Assembly: GCA_003543215.1 (NCBI GenBank)
Contig: DPJD01000001.1
Span: 1 to 52,202 of the forward strand
DNA: 52,202 bases
Source: Erysipelotrichaceae bacterium
GTDB lineage: Bacteria; Bacillota_I; Bacilli_A; Erysipelotrichales; Erysipelotrichaceae
Direction of reading: 5' to 3'
In this document: one piece after another, positions 1-7,812 of the stretch
Layout of the letters: each line of letters starts with the position of its first letter
How positions within the stretch are numbered: the first letter of the stretch is position 1
Position numbers and translations under genes: made by a program
The notes under the pieces: generated by a model
Database searches by the model: none
The model's input: the letters and a program-made list of their open reading frames with translations, nothing else
What the model was told of the DNA's origin: nothing

Positions 1-9
1 CTTTCCCTA

Positions 10-18
10 TGGTATAAT
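10..18 (+). promoter_or_regulatory. Extended -10 promoter element upstream of tsaE
   Basis: TGG directly precedes a perfect TATAAT at 13-18, so this is an extended -10. The -35 lies outside the window. Transcription would begin near 25, giving a short leader that carries the AGAGG ribosome site before the tsaE ATG at 36. It probably drives the tsaE-tsaB-rimI-tsaD operon. Confidence 0.7.
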
Positions 19-35
19 AGGCATCTAGAGGCGAT

Positions 36-485
36 ATGATTAAAAAGATACAAACAAACAGTCTCGAAGAGACGAAACAACTCGCACAAAAAATCGGTTC
101 AAAAATCCAGGGAAAGACCCTGATCTTATTAAATGGTGAATTAGGCGCAGGCAAAACTAGCTTTACACAAGGCTTGGCTTTAGGCTTGGAAATTAGCAAA
201 CATGTATCGAGTCCAACGTTTACCTTGATGAAGAATTACTTTGGGCGTCTGCCACTCAATCATATCGATGCCTATCGTCTAGAAGGTCACCCTCAAGATC
301 TTGGTTTCGAAGAGTTGTTTGATGAAGATAGCGTTACAGTCATTGAATGGCCACTTTATCTCATGGATGAATTGCCAGAATCATGTCTAAAGGTGAATAT
401 TGAAATCGGTATTGGTGATTCTCGGGTTTTTGAGTTTATTGCGAATGGGGATGTCCACGAGGCATTGATAAGGGATTTAATATGA
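36..485 (+). CDS. tsaE: tRNA threonylcarbamoyladenosine biosynthesis ATPase TsaE
   Basis: TsaE is the P-loop ATPase that works with TsaB and TsaD to transfer the threonylcarbamoyl group to A37 of ANN-decoding tRNAs (t6A) in the cytoplasm. The Walker A motif GELGAGKTS is at residues 34-42, followed by a family-typical SSPTFTL stretch and the HIDAYRL/VIEWP region. The length of 149 aa is normal for the family. The start is set by AGAGG about 5 nt before the ATG. It overlaps tsaB by 4 nt (ATGA), which points to translational coupling. The next genes are tsaB, rimI and tsaD, the same cluster as ydiB-ydiC-rimI-gcp in Bacillus. Identification is firm from motif, length and context. Confidence 0.96.
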   Translation: MIKKIQTNSLEETKQLAQKIGSKIQGKTLILLNGELGAGKTSFTQGLALGLEISKHVSSPTFTLMKNYFGRLPLNHIDAYRLEGHPQDLGFEELFDEDSVTVIEWPLYLMDELPESCLKVNIEIGIGDSRVFEFIANGDVHEALIRDLI

Positions 486-1078
486 TCACACTTGGTATTG
501 ATACATCATTTCATTATTTAACCTTAGTTCTTTTTGACAATGAACATGTTTTGGCATCCATTCAAAAAGAAGCATTTAAGAAACAATCAGAACTTGTTTT
601 AGTAGAAATTGAACAGTTGTTTTTGTCTTGCGGTCTTAAACCGAGCGCATTGGAAGCAATCGTGGTAACGGATGGACCTGGCAGTTATACAGGTTTAAGG
701 ATTGGATTGACCATCGCTAAAGTACTTGGATCCTTAGCGAAGGTCAAGGTATATACGCTCTCTTCCCTACAAGTTCTAGCTGGCATGGAAGAAGACATCC
801 ATGTTCTTCTCGATGCACGTGCGAAACGTGTATATTATGCACATTATCAAAAGGGTAGCTTGGTAGGGGAAGAGAAGATCTTGCCGATCGAAACACTTTC
901 CAATCAAATTAGCCCAAGTGATCGAATCATCGGGGATGGGGCTCTGATCAGTCGCGAGACGTATTATCCTGAATATACACAACACTTCATTCAACTTAAG
1001 GATAAGTGGATAATTGTTGAGGACATCGACGCCTTAATCCCTCGTTATTTAAAAGCAAATGAGGATTATCATCCATGA
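482..1078 (+). CDS. tsaB: tRNA threonylcarbamoyladenosine biosynthesis protein TsaB
   Basis: TsaB is an ASKHA-fold, catalytically inactive partner of TsaD that scaffolds the t6A complex. The N-terminal MITLGIDTS phosphate-loop-like start and the VVTDGPGSYTGLRIGL motif near residues 61-76 are diagnostic. At 198 aa it is somewhat shorter than Bacillus TsaB; the C-terminal lobe appears compact, which is common in this family. It overlaps tsaE by 4 nt upstream and rimI by 4 nt (ATGA) downstream, so the three are almost certainly one transcript. Confidence 0.95.
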   Translation: MITLGIDTSFHYLTLVLFDNEHVLASIQKEAFKKQSELVLVEIEQLFLSCGLKPSALEAIVVTDGPGSYTGLRIGLTIAKVLGSLAKVKVYTLSSLQVLAGMEEDIHVLLDARAKRVYYAHYQKGSLVGEEKILPIETLSNQISPSDRIIGDGALISRETYYPEYTQHFIQLKDKWIIVEDIDALIPRYLKANEDYHP

Positions 1079-1536
1079 TTCAGAGAATGGAAGTAGGCGA
1101 TCTTGATCGTATCGTAGATTTAGAACGATTGTGTTTTTCAAGTCCATGGTCGAAAGATGATTTCTTATATGAGCTGAATGAAAACCCATTTGGTTATTAT
1201 GTGGTTTTGAAAGTAGAGAATAGGATTCTTGCATACCTCGGTCTTTGGATGGATGAAGAGCGTGCTCAAATTACGACCATCGGCGTCGATCCTGCTCATC
1301 GAGGCAAGGGCTATGCGAAAGCTTTGATGGAACACATGTTGGAAGTGTGTTCTTCAAGAGGCGTCAAGATGTATAGCTTAGAAGTGCGCGTCAGCAATCG
1401 ATCTGCCATTTCATTGTATAAACGCTTTGGGTTCATACAAGTTGGTATACGTAAGGCTTATTATCAAGACAATCATGAGGATGCTTATCTCATGATAAAA
1501 GAAAGTGAGGAAAACGAATGCGTATCTGTGCAATAG
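1075..1536 (+). CDS. rimI: Ribosomal protein bS18-alanine N-acetyltransferase-like GNAT
   Basis: This GNAT-fold acetyltransferase carries the acetyl-CoA loop RGKGYAKAL at residues 76-84, preceded by the beta-4 segment ITTIGVDPAH, and a C-terminal SAISLYKRFGF motif typical of RimI. RimI acetylates the N-terminal alanine of ribosomal protein S18 in E. coli; the substrate in Firmicutes is less certain. It lies between tsaB and tsaD, the usual place for rimI in low-GC Gram-positives. It overlaps tsaB by 4 nt and tsaD by 19 nt. The length of 153 aa is normal. Confidence 0.9.
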   Translation: MIQRMEVGDLDRIVDLERLCFSSPWSKDDFLYELNENPFGYYVVLKVENRILAYLGLWMDEERAQITTIGVDPAHRGKGYAKALMEHMLEVCSSRGVKMYSLEVRVSNRSAISLYKRFGFIQVGIRKAYYQDNHEDAYLMIKESEENECVSVQ

Positions 1537-2507
1537 AAACATCGTGTGATGAGACAGCAGTCGCGATCATCGAAGATGGCAAAACCGTTCTCAGCAATAT
1601 TGTTTCCTCACAAATCAATGTCCATCAAGCCTTTGGTGGCGTCATTCCTGAAGTTGCGTCACGTATTCATGTGGAAAACATCAGCCTCGTTTTGAAAGAA
1701 GCGTTGAGTGAAGCAAAGATGTCACTGGATGAAGTGGATGCGTTCGCAATCACACACGGACCTGGTCTTGTGGGTTCGTTACATGTTGGATTAATCGCAG
1801 CGAAAACATTGGCTTGGTATACTCAAAAACCTTTGATTCCAGTTCATCACATCACAGGGCACATTTATGCAAATAACTTTGTGAGTGAACTAACGTATCC
1901 GATGTTGGCTTTGGTCGTTTCCGGTGGACATACAGAACTTGTCTATTTGAAAGAAGAATTTGATTTCGAGATCCTCGGATCGACACAAGATGATGCGATT
2001 GGTGAAGCCTACGATAAAGTCGCACGCGTAATGGGCTTAAGTTATCCAGGTGGTCCGATGATCGATAAACTTGCGAAATCTGGGAAGCCTCATTACAAAC
2101 TGCCTAAAATCAAGACACAGAATCCATTTGATTTTTCTTTCAGCGGATTGAAGTCTGCTGTTTTACAGTTGGTTCATAAACAAACCGAAGACTTGCGTCA
2201 TGAAGATCTTGCCTTTGCTTTTCAAGAAGCAGCTGTGGGTGAATTGATGCATAAAACACGTTTGGCTTTAGACACTTATCCCGTGAAACACTTTGTATTA
2301 GCAGGTGGGGTTGCGGCAAACTCACGACTACGCGAATTGGTCTTAGGCTTAAGTGAAACCTATCCGGATGTGCAAATAACGATTCCACCACTATGGTGTT
2401 GTACAGACAATGCGGCAATGATAGGGGCGGTCGCATACATTGCGTACAAACATGGAGTACAAGCAGATCTAAGCTTAAGCGCGAATCCTGGCTTGGATTA
2501 TGCGTGA
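1518..2507 (+). CDS. tsaD: tRNA N6-adenosine threonylcarbamoyltransferase TsaD
   Basis: TsaD catalyses transfer of the threonylcarbamoyl moiety from TC-AMP to A37 of tRNA. The metal-binding pair HITGH (H111, H115) and the C-terminal aspartate D297 in CTDNAAMIG are present, together with the SGGHTEL and GEAYDKVAR nucleotide-binding segments. The length of 329 aa is typical. The start is supported by GAGGAAAACG immediately upstream, inside the end of rimI. With tsaE and tsaB here, only tsaC/ywlC would be needed elsewhere to complete the t6A pathway. Confidence 0.97.
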   Translation: MRICAIETSCDETAVAIIEDGKTVLSNIVSSQINVHQAFGGVIPEVASRIHVENISLVLKEALSEAKMSLDEVDAFAITHGPGLVGSLHVGLIAAKTLAWYTQKPLIPVHHITGHIYANNFVSELTYPMLALVVSGGHTELVYLKEEFDFEILGSTQDDAIGEAYDKVARVMGLSYPGGPMIDKLAKSGKPHYKLPKIKTQNPFDFSFSGLKSAVLQLVHKQTEDLRHEDLAFAFQEAAVGELMHKTRLALDTYPVKHFVLAGGVAANSRLRELVLGLSETYPDVQITIPPLWCCTDNAAMIGAVAYIAYKHGVQADLSLSANPGLDYA

Positions 2508-2521
2508 AGTTTATTAAAATA

Positions 2522-2550
2522 TTCACAATCTTAACAAGCTATGTTAAACT
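2522..2550 (+). promoter_or_regulatory. Probable sigma-A promoter of rex
   Basis: TTCACA at 2522-2527, a 17-nt spacer and TAAACT at 2545-2550 fit a moderate sigma-A promoter. The start would be near 2557, just before the AAGGTG ribosome site of rex. The -35 contains one TTCACAA half of a Rex-type operator, but I do not see the matching inverted half. Confidence 0.5.
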
Positions 2551-2566
2551 AAGATAAGGTGAAAAT

Positions 2567-3193
2567 ATGAACAACTTAAAACAAACAGTCCCAAAGGCTA
2601 CATTACAACGCTTTCCTGTCTATCTCAAGGCATTGCGTAAACTGGATAATCTAGGTGTTCAACGCATCATGTCTCGTGAACTCTCGGAATTTGTGGATAT
2701 CGAACCCACAACGATTCGTCGCGATTTCTCATTCCTTGGTTCCCTGGGTAAACAAGGCTATGGATATGATGTATCTGCACTGATCAAAGTTTTTGATCAA
2801 CATCTTGGTGGTCAATTTGAAGAAAAACTCATTATCGTTGGGGCAGGAAATCTTGGCCGGGCTTTAATGAATTATAATCGTTGGAATCATGTCGTTGGTG
2901 AAATCGTATGTGCCTTTGATATCGAGCCAAATAAGATTGGATCGATGTATGAAATACCAGTTTATCCAATCAGTGATTTGAAAGAGCATATTCCTGAAGG
3001 TTGTCGCATCGCGATTCTAACGGTTTCAAAAGATGTCCAAGAGACTGTGAATCTTTTAGTGGATGCGGGCATTAAGGGAATTGTGGATTTTACACATGAA
3101 CACATTCAAGTTCCTAAAGGTGTGAAAGTTAAAGCAGTCGATGTCGTTTCAATGATACAAGAGTTGGTTTTTGAGACCAATTCCATTTCTTAG
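2567..3193 (+). CDS. rex: Redox-sensing transcriptional repressor Rex
   Basis: Rex represses fermentation and electron-transfer genes and releases DNA when NADH binds. Residues 1-80 form the winged helix (SRELSEFVDIEPTTIRRDFS) and a Rossmann domain follows with GAGNLGRAL at 92-100. The segment AVDVVSMIQELVF near the C-terminus matches the domain-swapped helix of the family. The length of 208 aa is standard. It sits after the tsa cluster and before asnS with a 9-nt gap. In a fermenter with pyruvate:ferredoxin oxidoreductase it would be a central regulator, but I found no full TTGTGAA-N4-TTCACAA palindrome in the window, so its targets are not shown here. Confidence 0.96.
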   Translation: MNNLKQTVPKATLQRFPVYLKALRKLDNLGVQRIMSRELSEFVDIEPTTIRRDFSFLGSLGKQGYGYDVSALIKVFDQHLGGQFEEKLIIVGAGNLGRALMNYNRWNHVVGEIVCAFDIEPNKIGSMYEIPVYPISDLKEHIPEGCRIAILTVSKDVQETVNLLVDAGIKGIVDFTHEHIQVPKGVKVKAVDVVSMIQELVFETNSIS

Positions 3194-3201
3194 GAGAAAA
3201 T

Positions 3202-4584
3202 ATGGAAGCATTAATGACAGTGAGAGAATGTTATGAATTAGTCAAGGAAGGTTCGATGCTTGAGTTGGATACCATGGATTTGGTCCAAGTGCAAGGCTGG
3301 GTTAGAACCAACCGTAACAATAAAAATGTTGGTTTCATCGAGTTGAATGATGGGACTTATTTCCGCAGCATCCAGTTGGTGTATGCCAGCGACTTGGAAC
3401 AATTCGAAGAAGCGACCCGCTATTTGACAGGGACTGCTTTGACGGTCATTGGATCCTTCAAGTTGACGCCCGGTATGAAACAACCTTTTGAAATTGAAGT
3501 TAAATCATTCAATCTCGAAGGTGCATGCGATCCGGATTATCCGCTTCAAAAGAAGCAACATTCATTTGAATATCTACGTGAGATCGCACATTTGCGTCCA
3601 CGTACGAATACCTTTAGTGCAGTCTTCAGAGTACGTTCCGTCTTAAGTATGGCGATCCATGAGTTCTTCCAGGACCAAGGCTTTGTCTACTTACATGCGC
3701 CGATCATTACGGGTAATGATGCGGAAGGTGCCGGTGAAGTCTTTACCGTCACAACACGCAGTGATGCGAACTATGAGGAAGATTTCTTTGGTAAAAAAGC
3801 AAGTTTGACCGTTTCGGGTCAACTTCAAGCTGAAGCGTTCGCTTTAGCGTTTAGAGATGTTTATACTTTTGGTCCTACATTCAGAGCTGAAAACAGCAAT
3901 ACAGCCCGACATGCCAGTGAATTCTGGATGATTGAACCTGAGATTGCGTTTGCGGATTTAGCGGATGACATGGATTTGATCGAAGATATGGTCAAGAGTT
4001 GTATTCAATATGTCTTGGACAATGCGGAAGAAGAAATGAAATTCTTAAATGAGCGGATTGATAAGACATTGATGGAACGCTTGGATAAAGTCTTAAACAT
4101 GCCTTTTGCTCGTATGACTTATACCGAAGCAATCGAACACTTGAAAGAAGCCCCTGTCAAATTTGAATTCCCAGTGGATTGGGGAACGGATCTTCAATCT
4201 GAGCACGAACGCTACATTTGTGAGCAAGTCGTTCAAGGACCTGTATTCTTAACGGATTATCCAAAAGATATCAAAGCCTTTTACATGCGTATGAACGATG
4301 ATGGTAAGACGGTTGCGGCATGTGACCTCTTGGTTCCAGCGATTGGTGAACTGGTCGGTGGATCGCAACGTGAAGAACGTTATGACATGCTTAAGCAACG
4401 AATGGATGATATGAACATTCATGCGGAAAGCTTGAAGTGGTATTTGGATCTACGTCGTTATGGCGGTTGTCAACACGCTGGATTCGGTTTAGGTTTTGAA
4501 CGATTCTTAATGTATATCACTGGCATGCAAAACATACGTGATGTCTTGCCATTCGCAAGGACACCACGCAACTTAGAATATTAG
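3202..4584 (+). CDS. asnS: Asparagine--tRNA ligase
   Basis: This class IIb aminoacyl-tRNA synthetase charges tRNA-Asn with asparagine. An N-terminal OB-fold anticodon domain (VQVQGWVRTNRNNKN) is followed by the class II catalytic core, with motif 2 around FRAENSNTARH and motif 3 at GFGLGFERFLMYITG. The 460-aa length is normal for AsnRS. The sequence NSNTARHASEFWM separates it from AspRS. The AGGAGA ribosome site precedes the ATG. No T-box leader is visible in the 9 nt between rex and asnS, so it is probably read through from rex. Confidence 0.97.
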   Translation: MEALMTVRECYELVKEGSMLELDTMDLVQVQGWVRTNRNNKNVGFIELNDGTYFRSIQLVYASDLEQFEEATRYLTGTALTVIGSFKLTPGMKQPFEIEVKSFNLEGACDPDYPLQKKQHSFEYLREIAHLRPRTNTFSAVFRVRSVLSMAIHEFFQDQGFVYLHAPIITGNDAEGAGEVFTVTTRSDANYEEDFFGKKASLTVSGQLQAEAFALAFRDVYTFGPTFRAENSNTARHASEFWMIEPEIAFADLADDMDLIEDMVKSCIQYVLDNAEEEMKFLNERIDKTLMERLDKVLNMPFARMTYTEAIEHLKEAPVKFEFPVDWGTDLQSEHERYICEQVVQGPVFLTDYPKDIKAFYMRMNDDGKTVAACDLLVPAIGELVGGSQREERYDMLKQRMDDMNIHAESLKWYLDLRRYGGCQHAGFGLGFERFLMYITGMQNIRDVLPFARTPRNLEY

Positions 4585-4596
4585 AAGCGAGGTTCA

Positions 4597-5910
4597 ATGG
4601 AATATCAACCAAGATTGGTGCCTAAAGGAAGAAGACGATTGAAATGGCGGGTGCTTATCCCGTCTTTTATTCTGCTAGCTTTACTGGGATACATTCTTTT
4701 CAATGCATTATTTCCCAAGCAATTAGAGGTGATGGGGACAGGTTTGACAATCTGTGATTACAGCTATACCCAAACTCAAACCGCTTTGAATGACAAACAA
4801 TATACCGATGTCTTAGAGATTAGAGATTATCTCTATTACGGAGAAACTTTAAATCTTTTTAATGCGACTTATGACAATAACACACCCGATTATTTTATCG
4901 GTAAAACTTTAAAGTTGCGAAACATCTGTGATAGTAATGAATGGGTTTATATGTTGGGACGAAACGCGGATGAACAAATTCCCTTAGAGAATCTTCCCAA
5001 TGGGTTTTATGAAGTATTCATTGTGGATAATCTCATTGAGAAACGACTCATTAGTGATGATGAGCTGTATGATGTTTTTTATACGGTACGACGGAATGGT
5101 GTTAGTAAACGGATTGACTTGATTGGAGATAAAGATCTTGTCCAGGGGATCGATGACAATGTATCAATTTTAGATGATCACTATTTCTTTATTCAAGTAA
5201 CGGATGCGGATGAAGTCGAAACAGCGGAAATCTATGATGTGTATATCGATCCTGCCCATAATACCACCAGTTGGAATGTGACAGATCGTGGTCGTACTGA
5301 CGATGATTTGGTAGAAGCAGATGTGTTGTTTAAGATAGCAGAAGCACTTAAAGTGAAACTAGAAGCTCAAGGTTTGAAAGTGATGCTTTCAAGAGAAACC
5401 ATTGATGCGACGATTAATCAATATGGTGTGGATGGACGTTTGTACAAAGCGTATCAGTCCAAGGCGAAGCATTATCTTGAACTAAATCTTAATTTTACGA
5501 CCAACAAAGATACACGTGGAAGCCGCGTCATCTATTCTTCGTATTCAAGCAATCGCTTCGCAACCTCGATTTTCAAATCGTTTATGAATACCACGGGTGT
5601 CGTACCTTATGGACGCAACACGGCCTCAAATATCGCGGGAGTCGTCGCCGCAAGTCGTTTCTCAGGTTTGGATGCCTACCCATCGATTCGTGAAGCGGGT
5701 GGAAGAATTTTAGTCGCAGGTACGATCTCCGATCTCGCCGTCGAACAAAACAGTTCATTCAATAAAGAAGAACGCAAAGGGATACAGTCTCTAAGCTTGG
5801 AATTGTTTTTTATCTCAAATGGTTTAGACACAACGGTTTATCGAACACAATTTGATGCGATGGTAGACAATATCGCCAAAGGTTATTTGAAAGCGTTAGG
5901 AATGGAATGA
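4597..5910 (+). CDS. Membrane-anchored Amidase_3-like protein with lost catalytic residues
   Basis: One transmembrane segment (about residues 18-40, after a positively charged N-terminus) anchors a large extracellular part. Residues 45-200 are not recognised. Residues 213-430 resemble N-acetylmuramoyl-L-alanine amidase (Amidase_3): IYDVYIDPAH (H221), a downstream E240, the KVMLSRET strand and a C-terminal FISNGLD. The third zinc histidine, normally in SIHAN, aligns with asparagine N297 in LELNLNF. The catalytic glutamate, normally in VLVELGF, aligns with alanine A374 in ILVAGTI. The enzyme therefore looks unable to bind zinc normally or to cleave. It could be a cell-wall-binding or regulatory pseudoenzyme. 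It is preceded by asnS (12 nt) and followed directly by the ABC-F gene. The fold call is good and the inactivity is inferred from manual alignment. Confidence 0.72.
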   Translation: MEYQPRLVPKGRRRLKWRVLIPSFILLALLGYILFNALFPKQLEVMGTGLTICDYSYTQTQTALNDKQYTDVLEIRDYLYYGETLNLFNATYDNNTPDYFIGKTLKLRNICDSNEWVYMLGRNADEQIPLENLPNGFYEVFIVDNLIEKRLISDDELYDVFYTVRRNGVSKRIDLIGDKDLVQGIDDNVSILDDHYFFIQVTDADEVETAEIYDVYIDPAHNTTSWNVTDRGRTDDDLVEADVLFKIAEALKVKLEAQGLKVMLSRETIDATINQYGVDGRLYKAYQSKAKHYLELNLNFTTNKDTRGSRVIYSSYSSNRFATSIFKSFMNTTGVVPYGRNTASNIAGVVAASRFSGLDAYPSIREAGGRILVAGTISDLAVEQNSSFNKEERKGIQSLSLELFFISNGLDTTVYRTQFDAMVDNIAKGYLKALGME

Positions 5911-5911
5911 C

Positions 5912-7783
5912 ATGACTTTACAATTATCGAACGCATCTAAATCATATGGAGCCGATGAGATTTTCACACAACTGAATTTCGAAATCAAACCTAATGATAA
6001 GATTGCCATTATCGGACGCAATGGTTGTGGGAAAACCACCTTATTAAAGATTCTTGCGGATCAATTGTCACTGGATAAAGGTGATATTTTTAAGCCGCGT
6101 GATTTAAAGGTTGGCTACTTGGCACAAGCTAATGCGACCTCTGAAGAATTGACCATCGAAGCTTATTTTGAACCTTTATTTCGTGAAATCTTTGCGCTTG
6201 AAACAGAACTGGGGAGTTTGGCAAGCAAGCTGAATGAACACTCGAGTGAAGAAGATTTGCAGAACTATGCGACGAAGATGGAAAATTTCGAACGTTTAGG
6301 AGGTTATACCTATCGTCAAGAATGGATGACCATTTTCACACAATTTGGCTTTCGAAATGAGGACCTTCAACGACCGGTTATGACCTTGTCGGGTGGACAG
6401 AAGACACGCATCGCTTTTGTGTATCTCTTGATCAGTAAACCCGATGTGTTATTGCTGGATGAACCGACCAACCACTTGGACATGAGTACGATTGAGTGGT
6501 TGGAGACTTATCTCGCCCATTATGATAAAGCTTTGGTTTTTGTATCTCATGACCGTATGTTCATCGATCATGTGGCAAAGACGATTGTTGAGATGGAATT
6601 TGGTGAACTCACAAGCTATGTGGGCAACTATGCCAATTTTCTCGCTCAGAAGGCACTCAACCAAGAAAAGCAATTATCCTCATTCAAGCGCCAACAAAAA
6701 GATATTCAACGCTTGGAGCAACTCATTGAAAAATTCAGATACAAAAAGAATAAAGCAAAATTCGCGCAATCTAAAATCAAATATCTGGATCGTTTGGAGC
6801 GTATTGAAGCACCGGATGCGGATAAGCGCAATTTCAAAGCACGTTTCTACGCCAAACATCGTGGTGGAAAAAGTGTCCTAAGTGTCAAAGATTTAGAAAT
6901 AGGTTATCACCAAAGTTTAGCCAAGATCAATCTTGAAATTCTACATGGCCAACACTGTGCCGTCATCGGTCCCAATGGGCATGGGAAATCCACGTTTTTG
7001 AAGACCATCATTGAGCACATCCCTTATCTTAGTGGTGAATTCTTGTTGGGTCATCAAATTGATATTGGTTACTTCGACCAGGAACAACTCGAGTATCGAA
7101 GTACGAAAACAGCGTTAGAAGATTTATGGGATGCCTATCCGGATTTGACACAGACAGAAGTGCGTACCATTCTTGGATCGTTTCTATTTACAGCCGATGA
7201 AGTTTTTAAGGAAGTCAATGTCCTATCGGGTGGAGAAAAAGTGCGCTTGGCACTTGCGAAGTTGATGCTTAAAGGATCCAACTTCTTGGTTCTGGATGAA
7301 CCTACGAATCACTTGGACATTCTAGGAAAAGAAGCCTTGGAGAATGCATTAAAGGATTATGAAGGCACGATTCTATTTGTATCCCATGACCGTTATTTCA
7401 TTCAAAAGATTGCAAAGACGGTCTTGAGCATCGAGAATGGGCATGCGGATTTCTATCAGATTGAAGATCAAGTGTTGCGCACTGAAATCAAAGAAGAGCA
7501 GAAGCTCGAAGAGAAGACCGAAGTCAAACCGAAGGCAAATGCTTCACGCTTGCTTAAGCAGATTCAAAAACTTGAGGAAGCCATCGCACTTAAAGAAGAA
7601 GAACTCGCCATTGCACGCGAAAAACGCTTTGACCCCTTTTATTACCATGATTATCAAAATATGCGTGAACTGGATGAGTCGATTGATGGAATTCATGTGG
7701 ACTTGGACAAGTTGATGAAAGACTGGGAAAGCTTGCATGAAGAGCTTGAGAAGAGTAGTAAACAAACCAATATTAAGGTATAA
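5912..7783 (+). CDS. ydiF: ABC-F family ATP-binding protein, YdiF-like
   Basis: The protein is soluble with tandem ABC ATPase domains and no membrane segments. The first domain has Walker A GRNGCGKTT (about residues 36-44), signature LSGGQKT and Walker B LLLDEPTNHLD. A linker rich in K/R/Q (about 245-300) follows, then the second domain with GPNGHGKST, LSGGEKV and LVLDEPTNHLD, and a C-terminal coiled coil (about 540-615). These are the features of ABC-F translation factors, which bind the ribosomal E site. The neighbourhood (tsa genes, rex) matches Bacillus ydiF, a housekeeping member. Nothing suggests an antibiotic-resistance ABC-F. It starts 1 nt after the previous stop codon. The last codons overlap the -10 of the next gene. 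Confidence 0.9.
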   Translation: MTLQLSNASKSYGADEIFTQLNFEIKPNDKIAIIGRNGCGKTTLLKILADQLSLDKGDIFKPRDLKVGYLAQANATSEELTIEAYFEPLFREIFALETELGSLASKLNEHSSEEDLQNYATKMENFERLGGYTYRQEWMTIFTQFGFRNEDLQRPVMTLSGGQKTRIAFVYLLISKPDVLLLDEPTNHLDMSTIEWLETYLAHYDKALVFVSHDRMFIDHVAKTIVEMEFGELTSYVGNYANFLAQKALNQEKQLSSFKRQQKDIQRLEQLIEKFRYKKNKAKFAQSKIKYLDRLERIEAPDADKRNFKARFYAKHRGGKSVLSVKDLEIGYHQSLAKINLEILHGQHCAVIGPNGHGKSTFLKTIIEHIPYLSGEFLLGHQIDIGYFDQEQLEYRSTKTALEDLWDAYPDLTQTEVRTILGSFLFTADEVFKEVNVLSGGEKVRLALAKLMLKGSNFLVLDEPTNHLDILGKEALENALKDYEGTILFVSHDRYFIQKIAKTVLSIENGHADFYQIEDQVLRTEIKEEQKLEEKTEVKPKANASRLLKQIQKLEEAIALKEEELAIAREKRFDPFYYHDYQNMRELDESIDGIHVDLDKLMKDWESLHEELEKSSKQTNIKV

Positions 7784-7784
7784 T
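7779..7784 (+). promoter_or_regulatory. TATAAT -10 element before pfp
   Basis: A perfect TATAAT covers the stop codon of the ABC-F gene and lies 28 nt before the pfp ATG, with AAAGGAG in between. No good -35 is seen 16-18 nt upstream, so this may be weak or read-through may dominate. Confidence 0.4.
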
Positions 7785-7812
7785 ATCATCGATTAAAAAA
7801 GGAGAAACAACT

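Noticed and set aside
2140..2526. 128-codon open frame on the minus strand over tsaD
   Set aside because: It lies opposite a well-supported gene and shows no recognisable protein features.
2522..2537. Possible Rex operator before rex
   Set aside because: TTCACAA and TTAACAA halves are present but in the same direction, so the required inverted pair is missing.
5912..7783. ABC-F gene as an antibiotic-resistance determinant
   Set aside because: Neighbourhood and domain layout fit the housekeeping YdiF group; nothing suggests resistance.
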